Of a stretch of 64,000 nt of DNA, positions 8,777 to 16,463 are shown piece after piece. This DNA comes from Burkholderiales bacterium (lineage in GTDB: Bacteria > Pseudomonadota > Gammaproteobacteria > Burkholderiales > Casimicrobiaceae). The position numbers and the translations under genes are program-made. The stretch lies in NCBI GenBank assembly GCA_025354165.1, contig JANXNI010000038.1:1-64000 (forward strand). The letters are read 5' to 3'. The notes beneath the pieces were generated by a model. The model did no database searches. It saw only the letters and a list, made by a program, of their open reading frames with translations, and had not been told where the DNA came from. Within the stretch, counting starts at the first letter, position 1, and each line of letters begins with the position of its first letter.

Positions 8777-8812
8777 ATGACTCGCTTCTTCGCTTGGCGA
8801 TGGGCAAGTTAG
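8777..8812 (+). CDS. Possible 11-codon leader ORF
   Basis: The ORF encodes MTRFFAWRWAS and is preceded by TTGGAGG with 6-nt spacing, one of the best ribosome sites in the window. It ends about 80 nt before the GTG start of the COG4705 gene. It is too short to classify. It could be a regulatory leader peptide rich in aromatic residues, or chance; translation is not shown. Confidence 0.3.
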   Translation: MTRFFAWRWAS

Positions 8813-8892
8813 CGGCCTATGGCTGGGCTAAGGTTCGCCATAAAAAATTGCACCCACTGACACACACCAAGACCAAACGTGGAGAACCTATC

Positions 8893-9675
8893 GTGAATCA
8901 ACTGCCCACCCCGTCATCGCAGCATTGGCTCAACAAAGTCCCGGAAATTACTATTTCGTTCTGGATCATCAAAATCATGTCCACCACCGTGGGCGAAACC
9001 GGTGCTGATTTTCTGGCTGTGAATGCCGGTTTCGGACAGGGCATCACGCGCACAGTGATGGCGGCGCTGCTGGCGGCGGCGCTTTTCATTCAGCTACGCA
9101 CCCGACGCTACACGCCCTGGATTTACTGGCTCACCGTGGTGTTAGTCAGCGTGGTCGGCACACAGATTACCGACCTGCTTACGGATAAGCTCGGGGTAAG
9201 TTTGTATGTCAGCACGGCGATTTTTGCGACGGTGCTCGCGATCATTTTTGCCGTGTGGTACGCCGTGGAGCGCAGTCTCTCCATCCACCAGATTGTCACC
9301 CGCCGTCGGGAGCTGTTTTATTGGTCAGCGATCCTTTGCACATTCGCATTGGGCACAGCCGCAGGTGATCTTGCGACCGAAGCGCTCGCGCTTGGCTTTA
9401 CGTGGGGCGCGTTGGCGTTTGGCGCATTGATTGCCGCCACTTACGCCGCCTGGCGTTTAGGCGGCAACGCCGTGCTCACCTTCTGGATTGGCTACATCCT
9501 CACGCGGCCCTTCGGTGCGGCACTGGGTGACCTGCTCACGCAGGCCAAAACCTACGGCGGCCTCGGCATGGGTGCGATGTGGACCAGTGCGCTGTTTCTA
9601 ACGGTCATCGTCTTGCTGGTTGCCGTGGCGCAATTTGGCATGAACTCGTCGGCTAAATCGTCGGCCATTCAATAA
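8893..9675 (+). CDS. COG4705-family integral membrane protein
   Basis: A 260-aa polytopic inner-membrane protein with about seven to eight hydrophobic segments. The N-terminal NKVPEITISFWIIKIMSTTVGETGADFL and later repeats of a similar type (ILCTFALGTAAGDLATEAL, YILTRPFGAALGDLL) are characteristic of COG4705, an uncharacterised membrane family. The internal similarity suggests duplicated units. The GTG at 8893 is chosen because GGAGA lies 8 nt upstream and the conserved region starts soon after. It heads an apparent operon with a lipoprotein and a two-component system, so its expression is probably signal-controlled. The substrate or role is unknown; metal or small-molecule transport has been suggested for such operons, but nothing here proves it. 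Confidence 0.85.
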   Translation: MNQLPTPSSQHWLNKVPEITISFWIIKIMSTTVGETGADFLAVNAGFGQGITRTVMAALLAAALFIQLRTRRYTPWIYWLTVVLVSVVGTQITDLLTDKLGVSLYVSTAIFATVLAIIFAVWYAVERSLSIHQIVTRRRELFYWSAILCTFALGTAAGDLATEALALGFTWGALAFGALIAATYAAWRLGGNAVLTFWIGYILTRPFGAALGDLLTQAKTYGGLGMGAMWTSALFLTVIVLLVAVAQFGMNSSAKSSAIQ

Positions 9676-9714
9676 ATCACTTCAATCTTGCTTTCAATTT
9701 TTAAAGGAATCATC

Positions 9715-10158
9715 ATGCGCAAACCCGTTTCACTCCTCGTCGTGGCATCCACGCTTTCCGCGATTGCGCTTGCATCGCTGACGTCAGGATGTTCAAAGCC
9801 TGCCGATAACACCGCGCAGGCCGTCGTTACCAACAGCGTCGCCGCAGTTTCCGCTGCGCCAGCGATTTCCAAACTGGGAGACTTGTCAGCGTTTCGAATC
9901 ATCGTTATGGATGTATCGAGCCTCGTGGACAAAGGCGATCTGCCAGCGGCCAAGGCGCGAATCAAAGACCTAGAAGTGGCGTGGGATTCGGCAGAGGCCG
10001 GACTGAAACCGCGTGCCGCCGACGACTGGCACGTCGTAGACAAATCCATTGATCGCGCATTGACCGCGCTTCGTGCCGACGCGCCCACTCAGGCAGATTG
10101 CAAAATGAAAATCAGCGAGCTAATGAACGTGATTGACGCCTTTCAAGGCAAGCGTTAG
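9715..10158 (+). CDS. Small predicted lipoprotein
   Basis: The 147-aa product begins [20 protein letters not shown] and has lipobox LTSGC, so it is likely lipidated and held at a membrane facing the periplasm. The mature part is mostly helical and charged with no recognised domain. The start at 9715 has AGGA at 6-7 nt spacing and begins a proper signal peptide; an upstream in-frame ATG adds nine residues without a better ribosome site. It sits between the COG4705 gene and the response regulator, all on one strand with short gaps, so it may be a periplasmic partner or sensor accessory. Function is not recognised. Confidence 0.75.
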   Translation: MRKPVSLLVVASTLSAIALASLTSGCSKPADNTAQAVVTNSVAAVSAAPAISKLGDLSAFRIIVMDVSSLVDKGDLPAAKARIKDLEVAWDSAEAGLKPRAADDWHVVDKSIDRALTALRADAPTQADCKMKISELMNVIDAFQGKR

Positions 10159-10272
10159 GCTGCTACGCGGCGTCGGCGGCGCTGCTCACATTCATGCTGG
10201 TCTGCATGCTGATGTTCAAACAGCGCGCCGCCAGAACGGCCCATTAACTGATTGACGTGATACGGAGGGAGC

Positions 10273-10938
10273 GTGCGGGTACTGCTGGTCGAAGACGACG
10301 TCATGATTGGGGCTGCCATTCAGGCTTCATTGCAAGACGCCGCCTATGCCGCTGACTGGGTAAAAAACGGGCAAACCGCGCTGACGGCTCTCTCCTGCCA
10401 GCACTATGATCTGGTGTTGCTTGACCTGGGACTTCCCGGCAAGGACGGGCTGGAGGTGCTGGCGACCATCCGTGCCAAAGATAACCCGGTTCCGCTACTC
10501 ATCATCATCGCCCGCGATGGCCTGGATGATCGGCTGCGCGGTCTGGACGGCGGAGCCGATGACTACCTGCTCAAACCTTTCGAAATGGCGGAGCTGCTCG
10601 CACGAATGCGCGCTGTGTTGCGTCGCAAAGGCGGACATGCGGTGCCGCTGCTCAGTAACGGCATTGTGTCGCTCGATCCGGTCACGCGCGAAGCCGCTGT
10701 CAGCAACACCGCCGCCGTGGCGCTGTCCAGCCGTGAATTTTCTTTGTTACAAGCCTTGCTGGTGCGACCGGGAGCGATCCTCTCCCGAGGGGAACTGGAG
10801 GATCGCATCTACGGATGGGGCAATGAGGTCGAAAGCAATGCCGTCGAATTCCTGATTCATGCACTACGGCGAAAGCTCGGTGGTGATGTCATTAAAAATG
10901 TACGGGGGGTCGGATGGATGGTTTCAAAGAGCGTCTGA
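10273..10938 (+). CDS. OmpR-family response regulator with altered switch residue
   Basis: A DNA-binding response regulator, 221 aa, starting at GTG 10273 after GGAGGGA. The receiver domain (1-115) has the acidic pocket D8/D9, phospho-acceptor D51 (LVLLDLGLPG) and K101 (LLKPF). The usual Thr/Ser at the end of beta-4 is Ile79 (LLIIIARDG), which is unusual because that hydroxyl normally couples phosphorylation to activation. The C-terminal winged-helix domain (about 125-218) has the SSREFSLL and NAVEFLIHALRRKL motifs. It overlaps the histidine kinase gene by 25 nt, a typical cognate pair of the QseB/TctD type. Confidence 0.93.
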   Translation: MRVLLVEDDVMIGAAIQASLQDAAYAADWVKNGQTALTALSCQHYDLVLLDLGLPGKDGLEVLATIRAKDNPVPLLIIIARDGLDDRLRGLDGGADDYLLKPFEMAELLARMRAVLRRKGGHAVPLLSNGIVSLDPVTREAAVSNTAAVALSSREFSLLQALLVRPGAILSRGELEDRIYGWGNEVESNAVEFLIHALRRKLGGDVIKNVRGVGWMVSKSV

Positions 10939-12344
10939 ACGCCTCGATTCAGTTCAAACTTTCATTCTTCTTGTCGCTGGCCATACTGCTGGTGGCGGTG
11001 CTAGCGGGCGGTTTCTCGTTTTTCTCGGCGTTTGGCGAAGCGCATGACCTGCAAGACGACACGCTACGGCAAATTGCGGCGCTTGTTGATTCGCGTCACA
11101 TTGCATCAACGGCGCTGGCTAGCGCCAGCAGCGCCACTACAGGCGGTGATACCAGCGACGAAGAGTCACGCGTTATCGTCCAGCGCCTTAGCGGCGCGAG
11201 CGGCGTAAGTGGAGCGATCAGTCCGCCGAATGCGGTGGCCCCGCTGCCCATCCCAGACACCCTCGCTGATGGCCTGCACACGCTTGAGCTTGGCGGCGAG
11301 CCGTTCCGCGTACTCGTTAAAACTACCGCTAGCGGCGAACGGATCGCAGTGGCACAAGAAACAGGTGTGCGCGACGAAGTGGCGCGCGACAGTGCGCTGC
11401 GTACTTTGATGCCGCTATTGATTCTGGTGCCAATCCTCATCGTAATCGTCGCCGATCTGGTGCGCAAAATGTTCCGCCCGGTTATCGAACTATCAGAGGA
11501 GATTGATCAGCGAAGCGATCAGGATTTACGCCCTGTCGACAGCGGAAATTTACCGGTCGAGGTGCGCCCGTTTTCGGTGGCGATCAATCGCCTGCTAAGC
11601 CGCGTGACACAGTCGATGGATGCGCATCGCCGGTTCGTCGCCGACGCTGCGCACGAGCTGCGCTCGCCACTCACCGCAATGTCGCTGCAAGCGGAGCGAC
11701 TGGCTGACGCACCGATGTCGGCAGAGGCTCGCGAACGCCTGGCCACCCTGCAGCGCGGCATCGAACGCGGCCGAAATTTGATGAATCAACTCCTCGCGCT
11801 GGCCAAAGTTCAGGCGACCGCAGAACTGCCGCGCACCGCCGTTTCGGTGCACGCCATCTATCGCCGCGTGCTGCAAGACTTGATGCCGCTGGCCTCGGCC
11901 AGGGACATCGATATTGGCGTGGTCGGAGAGCAAGACGCGCAGGTTCTGGTTGCCGAACTCGACTTGCTCGCCGTGGTCAGAAATCTCGTCGACAACGCGA
12001 TTCGGTACACACAGCACGGCGGCAAGGTTGACCTTGCAGTCAGTCAAGATGAGCAACAGGTAACGCTGCGTTTCACGGATTCCGGCCCCGGCATTGCCGT
12101 CAGCGAACGAGACCGCGTGTTCGATCCCTTCTATCGGACGCTGGGGAACGAAGAGCACGGTTCTGGACTGGGGCTTTCAATCGTCAAGGCGATTTGCGAG
12201 CGGATCGGCGCCGACGTTCAACTGACGTACGGCGACGAGACAGCCCGCTCCGGTTTAAGTGTCTCCGTGGCGATCCCGACGACGCCAGTCAGTCCACAGA
12301 AAATTCAACGGAACCAGCCCTTCAGCAACGAATCTGACGGGTAA
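10914..12344 (+). CDS. Sensor histidine kinase (QseC/TctE-like)
   Basis: An inner-membrane sensor kinase of 476 aa. The order is TM1 (about 15-40), a periplasmic sensor of about 120 residues, TM2 (about 165-183), a HAMP-like linker, HisKA with phospho-accepting H247 (FVADAAHELRSPL), then HATPase_c with N-box NLVDNAIRYT, G1 DSGPG near 389 and G2 GSGLGLSIV near 416. It should phosphorylate D51 of the overlapping regulator. A short Ser/Gln-rich tail follows the catalytic domain. The signal is unknown; the cotranscribed membrane protein and lipoprotein are the likeliest targets. Confidence 0.94.
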   Translation: MDGFKERLNASIQFKLSFFLSLAILLVAVLAGGFSFFSAFGEAHDLQDDTLRQIAALVDSRHIASTALASASSATTGGDTSDEESRVIVQRLSGASGVSGAISPPNAVAPLPIPDTLADGLHTLELGGEPFRVLVKTTASGERIAVAQETGVRDEVARDSALRTLMPLLILVPILIVIVADLVRKMFRPVIELSEEIDQRSDQDLRPVDSGNLPVEVRPFSVAINRLLSRVTQSMDAHRRFVADAAHELRSPLTAMSLQAERLADAPMSAEARERLATLQRGIERGRNLMNQLLALAKVQATAELPRTAVSVHAIYRRVLQDLMPLASARDIDIGVVGEQDAQVLVAELDLLAVVRNLVDNAIRYTQHGGKVDLAVSQDEQQVTLRFTDSGPGIAVSERDRVFDPFYRTLGNEEHGSGLGLSIVKAICERIGADVQLTYGDETARSGLSVSVAIPTTPVSPQKIQRNQPFSNESDG

Positions 12345-12411
12345 ATAGTGCTGGAATCCGCCCAGCTCAACTGCCTTTGGCAACGAGCAGACAACGGTGG
12401 ATGAATGCCTC

Positions 12412-12603
12412 TCAAACTTTTGGATCAGACGCCAGCTTGCCGCCCGTCGCCCAGTTCTCTTTCTTGATCTCATCAAAAATCACCTGTACCGCCTCGGGCG
12501 CTCCGCCTAAAGTCTCCGACACCAGCACCGTCACCTTCTCGGCAAACGCCCGTTTCTGCTCAATCGTGCGGCCTTCGTACATTTCTACTTTTAGCGTGGG
12601 CAT
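12412..12603 (-). CDS. 4-oxalocrotonate tautomerase family protein
   Basis: A 63-aa enzyme of the tautomerase superfamily. After Met removal, Pro1 (MPTLKVEMYEGRT) would be the catalytic base; the FAEKVTVLVSETLG helix and the V-F-D-E segment match 4-OT subunits, which assemble as hexamers. The start at 12603 is fixed by the need for Pro at position 2 and by GAGGAAA about 5 nt upstream. It is convergent with the kinase gene and has no catabolic genes nearby, so the physiological substrate is unknown. Confidence 0.88.
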   Translation of the reverse strand: MPTLKVEMYEGRTIEQKRAFAEKVTVLVSETLGGAPEAVQVIFDEIKKENWATGGKLASDPKV

Positions 12604-12762
12604 TTCGGTTTCCTCAAAATTAATCTGCAAATCTAGCAAACTTCATAGGAGCCGTTTTACCGCGAATCGCGCGATGCCAGTCGTGAGACTATGAACAATT
12701 GAGATTGAGCGCAACGTCCGTCAATTGCGCCATTTGCCCACGCCCCTCAACCGGAGACTGCA

Positions 12763-13149
12763 ATGCATCCCGATCCCATGACCGAACTGCCGAAACTGGA
12801 GCGCGAATGGATGAGCGCCTGGATGAGCAAGGACATTGAAACTTGCGACCGCATTCTCGATGACGAGTTTCTGCTCTCCAGCGCGCGCGGCAATTTAATG
12901 CCGAAAGCCGACTGGCTGGTGAACGCAAAGGGGCCGTTCAATTGCGAATCGTTTGAGTGGCTGGAGATCCTCGTGCGCCCGTTCGGCGAATTCGCCATCG
13001 TCCACTCACGCACCCGCCAGCGTGCCTCCGTCGGCGGTCAGGACTGGAGCGGCGTGTTCATGCTTACCGACGTCTGGGTGGTTCGTGGCGATGCCTGGCG
13101 AGTCGTCAGCCGTCATGGCACGGGGCCGCTGCCGGAGGCTGCGTCCTGA
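12763..13149 (+). CDS. NTF2-like (DUF4440/SnoaL type) protein
   Basis: A 128-aa cone-fold protein. The N-terminal helix LEREWMSAWMSKDIETCDRILDDEFLLSS and the strand pattern ending WVVRGDAWRVVSRH are typical of DUF4440/SnoaL-like members of the NTF2 superfamily. These bind small hydrophobic molecules or catalyse varied reactions, so no specific function follows. GGAGA lies 5-6 nt before the start. It is monocistronic by appearance, followed by a toxin-antitoxin module. Confidence 0.8.
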   Translation: MHPDPMTELPKLEREWMSAWMSKDIETCDRILDDEFLLSSARGNLMPKADWLVNAKGPFNCESFEWLEILVRPFGEFAIVHSRTRQRASVGGQDWSGVFMLTDVWVVRGDAWRVVSRHGTGPLPEAAS

Positions 13150-13242
13150 TCACTCGCAAACACGTTTAGGCGCGCCATTGGTCAAGCGATCCATTGAATT
13201 TGTCGTGCTACCATTGTGCTAACGGAAAATGGGCGACAAATT

Positions 13243-13494
13243 ATGGAAGTAGCAGTCCGCAAAATGGGCAACTCGCACGGCGTGCTCATCCCCAAGCCCA
13301 TCCTTGCGCAAGTGGGCCTCGAAGGCACCGCCGATTTACAGGTGCACGACGGCGTTATTGAAATCCGCCCCATTCGCCGTAACCTGCGTGAAGGCTGGGC
13401 CGCAGACGCCGCACGCCTAAAAGCAGACGGCGACGACTCGCTGGTCTGGCCAGAGGTCGCAAAAAATGCAGACGACAGCAAACTGGTCTGGTAG
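13243..13494 (+). CDS. MazE/AbrB-type antitoxin
   Basis: An 83-aa protein with an N-terminal SpoVT/AbrB-like swapped-hairpin DNA-binding domain (MEVAVRKMGNSHGVLIPKPI) and an acidic, Trp-containing C-terminus that should wrap around the toxin. It would bind its own promoter and neutralise the MazF-like toxin encoded directly downstream, whose start overlaps this gene by 29 nt. The ATG at 13243 is chosen over one nine codons upstream because it starts the conserved domain. Confidence 0.85.
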   Translation: MEVAVRKMGNSHGVLIPKPILAQVGLEGTADLQVHDGVIEIRPIRRNLREGWAADAARLKADGDDSLVWPEVAKNADDSKLVW

Positions 13495-13819
13495 CGGAGC
13501 CTTGAAAACTGGCGAAATCTGGCTGGTCCAGCTTGACCCGACCGTGGGCAGCGAAATACAGAAAACCCGCCCTTGCGTCGTCATCTCGCCCGACGACATG
13601 AACGACCATCTGCGCACCGTCATCGTTGCGCCCATGACCACGGGTTCACGCCCGGCCGCATTCCGCGTGCCGCTAACGTTTCAGGGCAAACGAGGTCTCG
13701 TCGTGCTCGACCAGATTCGTGCGCTTGATGGCGTGCGACTCGTCACGCGGCTCGGGGCGTTGCGGCCACCGACATTGGCACTGGCGTTACACACGTTAAA
13801 GGCGATGTTTACGCCTTGA
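13466..13819 (+). CDS. MazF/PemK-type mRNA interferase toxin
   Basis: A 117-aa toxin of the MazF/PemK/CcdB-fold family. GEIWLVQLDPTVGSEIQKTRPCVVIS is the classic N-terminal loop, followed by IVAPMTTG and RLVTRLGAL. Such toxins cleave mRNA, usually at short ACA-like motifs. The gene overlaps the antitoxin by 29 nt, so translation is coupled. The first eleven residues precede the conserved part; a later internal start is possible but none is better placed. A genuine two-gene type II system by content and order. Confidence 0.9.
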   Translation: MQTTANWSGSGALKTGEIWLVQLDPTVGSEIQKTRPCVVISPDDMNDHLRTVIVAPMTTGSRPAAFRVPLTFQGKRGLVVLDQIRALDGVRLVTRLGALRPPTLALALHTLKAMFTP

Positions 13820-13834
13820 ATTGGTAGGATCAAC

Positions 13835-14269
13835 ATGACACTCTCAAACGGCTGGTTTTTCTGGGCGCTGCTTTCGGCGGTGTTTGCTGCGTTGACGGCG
13901 ATCTTCGCGAAGGTGGGTATTCGCGGCGTGGATTCTGATCTGGCGACGCTGGTTCGAACCGGGATCATTCTGGTGGTGCTTTCGGCATTTGTGTGGTTCA
14001 CGGGGAAGTGGACGAATCCGCTGACGCTGTCCTCTAAGACGTGGCTTTTTCTTGGGCTGTCCGGGCTCGCGACGGGTGCGTCATGGGTTTGTTATTTCCG
14101 CGCGCTTCAGGTGGGGAATGCGACGCAGGTTGCGCCGATTGACAAGCTGAGCCTCGTGCTGGTGGCGATCTTTGCGGTGGTGTTTCTGGACGAGCGTCCG
14201 GATACGCGGGAGTGGGTCGGGATCGCGATGGTGGCGGGTGGGGTATTGGTGTTGGCGCTTAAGCGTTAA
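13835..14269 (+). CDS. Half-size EamA-family (DMT) transporter
   Basis: A 144-aa inner-membrane protein with about five hydrophobic segments and a single EamA domain, covering WALLSAVFAALTAIFAKVGI at the start and DKLSLVLVAIFAVVFLDERP in the second half. Full EamA transporters have two such domains in about 300 aa, so this is a one-domain form that would have to dimerise, as in small multidrug resistance-like DMT members. It starts 15 bp after the toxin gene and overlaps the convergent SDR gene by 11 nt. Substrate unknown. Confidence 0.85.
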   Translation: MTLSNGWFFWALLSAVFAALTAIFAKVGIRGVDSDLATLVRTGIILVVLSAFVWFTGKWTNPLTLSSKTWLFLGLSGLATGASWVCYFRALQVGNATQVAPIDKLSLVLVAIFAVVFLDERPDTREWVGIAMVAGGVLVLALKR

Positions 14270-15167
14270 CCGCGCCTGCGTCAGCAGTAGCTGCGGCCGT
14301 CGCTGCATCGGCAACGTGTGATCCAACGTTTGTCGGCGCTCGTCCCAGCCAATGACGCAGCGCGTACGTGTCCTCCGCGCGCGGGGCGTTGTCGCGGCGC
14401 ATGAGTTCTACGTGGCCCCACGACAGCGGTGTCAAGTGCAGCGCGTCGAGCGAGTGCGCTGCGAGGCGGACCATCCATGCGGGCATTTGCAGCGTCAAGG
14501 CTGCGGAGGGCCGGGTTCTTAGCGCTTGCAGGTATTGCCCCAGCGGGTAGCGCGTTTCTCCGCCCAACTCGACGCTCGCGGGCAATGCGTCACTCGGGCA
14601 GGCGCAGAGCGCGGCGATTGCTTCGCCCAGATCATTGACATTCAGCGGAGCGAGTGCGCCGTTGGCGTCGGCAGGCACGAAGTGAACGGGCCACTGCACG
14701 ACGCGGCGCAGCCAGCGCGAGCCGAAACCATCGACGCCGTCAAGCAGCGAGGGGCGAACGATGCACGCCCTGCCAGCGAGCTTCGCGATGGCCACTTCGC
14801 CTGCAAGTTTTTCCCTCAAAAATCCGCTGCTGGCGTCGGCATGAAGGCCGAGCGCGGTGACGTGAATGAAGCGCTTGCCTTGCGCGGCAGCGGCCTCGGC
14901 GATTGCGGTTGGCGCGTGGCGATACACGTCGGCGTAGTGCTCGCCCCAGCGCTCGCGCAGAATGCCGACGCAGTTGACGATGACGTCGAACGGGGCGATG
15001 ACGTCTTGCCAATCTCTGCTGCGAGTGAGTTGATGCAGGATGAGCGCGTGTTCGTTTGGCTCTTTCGGGTGGCGCGTGCCTATGCTGACTTCAGATCCGT
15101 TAGCGGCCAATGCGCGAACGACGTAGCGTCCGATGAATCCTTTGCCACCCAGCACCAGCACTTTCAT
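14259..15167 (-). CDS. SDR/NDUFA9-like NAD(P)-binding epimerase-type protein
   Basis: A 302-aa atypical short-chain dehydrogenase. The N-terminal Rossmann motif GGKGFIGRYVVRAL binds NAD(P); the central FDVIVNCVGILRE and later FIHVTALGLHADASSGF segments match the NmrA/NDUFA9 group rather than classical YxxxK oxidoreductases. Related proteins often carry a C-terminal DoxX-like membrane domain, absent here. The tail is an Ala-rich low-complexity stretch. It is divergent from a GbsR-type regulator, with a perfect palindrome between them, so it is probably that regulator's target. Confidence 0.8.
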   Translation of the reverse strand: MKVLVLGGKGFIGRYVVRALAANGSEVSIGTRHPKEPNEHALILHQLTRSRDWQDVIAPFDVIVNCVGILRERWGEHYADVYRHAPTAIAEAAAAQGKRFIHVTALGLHADASSGFLREKLAGEVAIAKLAGRACIVRPSLLDGVDGFGSRWLRRVVQWPVHFVPADANGALAPLNVNDLGEAIAALCACPSDALPASVELGGETRYPLGQYLQALRTRPSAALTLQMPAWMVRLAAHSLDALHLTPLSWGHVELMRRDNAPRAEDTYALRHWLGRAPTNVGSHVADAATAAATADAGAVNA

Positions 15168-15187
15168 TTACGGCTCGCATTTCTTTT

Positions 15188-15207
15188 ATTTCTGTCTTGA
15201 CAGAAAT
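15188..15207. promoter_or_regulatory. Perfect palindromic operator with overlapping -35
   Basis: ATTTCTGTC-TT-GACAGAAAT is a 20-bp perfect inverted repeat between the divergent SDR and regulator genes. TTGACA within it is a consensus -35 for the plus strand, with a weaker GAGAAT 17 nt downstream. This fits an operator at which the adjacent GbsR-like protein represses itself and possibly the SDR gene. The palindrome is seen directly; the binding protein is inferred. Confidence 0.7.
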
Positions 15208-15254
15208 GTATGAAATATAGAGAATCAAGTCAAGACTATTTCAAACAAACAATC

Positions 15255-15782
15255 ATGACGCTCTCCCCGATCACCGAACGCTTCGTGCTGCACTGGGGGG
15301 AAATGGGTTCGCGCTGGGGCGTGAACCGCACAGTGGCGCAGATTCACGCCCTGCTCTTTGTGCTGGGCAAACCGCTCACGGCAGAAGACATTGCCGACGC
15401 GCTAGGCGTTGCGCGCTCGAACGTGAGCAATAGTTTGCGCGAACTAGGCAACTGGAATCTGGTACGCATCACGCACGTGATGGCGGACCGACGTGATTTT
15501 TTTGAAACGTCGTCGGACGTGTGGGAGCTCATGCGCATCATTGTCCGCGAGCGCAAGTTGCGCGAGTTTGACCCAACGGTGGCACTGTTGAATGACACCC
15601 TCGCCGACCCGAATTTCACCAGCGAACCAGCGGATTTGCAGAAGCGCATCAAGGAGACGCAGGCGCTGATGCAATCCCTTTCAAGCTGGACTGACGACAT
15701 GTTGAAACTGGAGCCGTCGCTTTTGGTCAAGATAATCCGTCTGGGTGGAAAGATTCAACGTTTTTTTCAGAGCAGCAAATGA
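15255..15782 (+). CDS. GbsR/MarR-family transcriptional regulator
   Basis: A 175-aa winged-helix regulator. The segment PITERFVLHWGEMGSRWGVNR, followed by LLFVLGKPLTAEDIADALGVARSNVSNSLREL, is the GbsR subgroup signature, with the helix-turn-helix at about residues 38-70. An ATG at 15210 would overlap the putative promoter, so the ATG at 15255 is preferred, though neither has a clear ribosome site. Its stop overlaps the next gene's start (ATGA). Likely a repressor acting on the palindrome at 15188-15207; the inducer is unknown. Confidence 0.85.
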   Translation: MTLSPITERFVLHWGEMGSRWGVNRTVAQIHALLFVLGKPLTAEDIADALGVARSNVSNSLRELGNWNLVRITHVMADRRDFFETSSDVWELMRIIVRERKLREFDPTVALLNDTLADPNFTSEPADLQKRIKETQALMQSLSSWTDDMLKLEPSLLVKIIRLGGKIQRFFQSSK

Positions 15783-16276
15783 TGACCACCGAAGCCACAG
15801 TCCAGTATCCGATGACGATTTATTACGACGCATCGTGCCCGTTGTGCACGCGCGAGGTGACGATTCTCAAGCGCTACGATCAGGCCGACCAGATTCGCCT
15901 GATTGACTGTTCGCCGACCGATTTTGCAGCCGTTGAAGGCTATGGACGCACTGCGATGATGCGCCTGATTCACTCGCGCGACGCCGCAGGCCAATGGCTC
16001 GTGGGAGCGCCGGTGTTTGCCGCCGCTTATCGCGCGTCCGGCTTCGCCTCAATCGCAAGTTTGTGGGGAAACTCGCGCCTGCAACCGTTCTGGCGCGTCG
16101 TTTATCCGTGGATTGCCGATAACCGCATGTTGCTGTCAAAACTCGGCGCAACCAGTGTGATCACATGGGTGTTGCACCGGCTGCATGCCCGCGCAGTAAA
16201 AAAGGCGCTCGCTGCCTCGAAGGGCTGCCATGATGGGATTTGCGAAGTGGCTGAAACCAACACAGTGAAAAAGTGA
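15779..16276 (+). CDS. DCC-family (DUF393) thiol-disulfide oxidoreductase-like protein
   Basis: A 165-aa protein with the DCC family signature YYDASCPLCTREV; the CPLC pair is the putative redox site. The rest (RLIDCSPTDF, ending in a Trp-rich helical region) fits DUF393 proteins, which are small thioredoxin-like proteins of poorly known role. Translation is probably coupled to the GbsR-like gene by the 4-nt overlap. The grouping of SDR, GbsR regulator and DCC protein suggests a small stress- or redox-related unit; this is inference. Confidence 0.85.
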   Translation: MMTTEATVQYPMTIYYDASCPLCTREVTILKRYDQADQIRLIDCSPTDFAAVEGYGRTAMMRLIHSRDAAGQWLVGAPVFAAAYRASGFASIASLWGNSRLQPFWRVVYPWIADNRMLLSKLGATSVITWVLHRLHARAVKKALAASKGCHDGICEVAETNTVKK

Positions 16277-16297
16277 CTTTAGGGCGCGATGCTCAAG

Positions 16298-16417
16298 ATT
16301 GACATTCTCCTGAAATGACGGGGAATCAGGGGCTCTACGCGTAAAACAGCACAAGTCGACTTTAAAGAAAATACGAAGCTAACCCTTGTGAAGTAAGGGT
16401 TTCATAAAAAAGCTGAT
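16298..16417. repeat. Palindromic repeat, copy B
   Basis: About 120 bp. The right end is AAAAAAGCTGAT, the left end is degenerate (ATTGACATTCTCC), and TGAAATGACG follows as in copy F. The centre is AAGTCGACTT, with GGGGCT 18 nt to its left and AACCCT 18 nt to its right. It lies between the convergent DCC gene and AI-2E transporter gene, where a hairpin could end transcription from both sides. Confidence 0.75.
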
Positions 16418-16463
16418 TTAGCCAGTGACCAGTAGAAACCACTACTCGTCGCGTGCAAACAGG

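Larger units (their letters stand above)
8385..8892. other. Divergent intergenic region between permease and COG4705 gene
   Basis: About 500 bp without a long gene. It holds a palindromic repeat copy (8492-8612) and a tiny ORF with a strong ribosome site (8777-8812). Three short direct repeats are also present: CTGCGTAA at 8723, CTGCGCAAA at 8739 and CTGCGCAAA at 8751, the last two 12 bp apart. The direct repeats lie just upstream of the plus-strand operon and could bind the OmpR-type regulator encoded in it. Nothing else is recognised. Confidence 0.5.
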
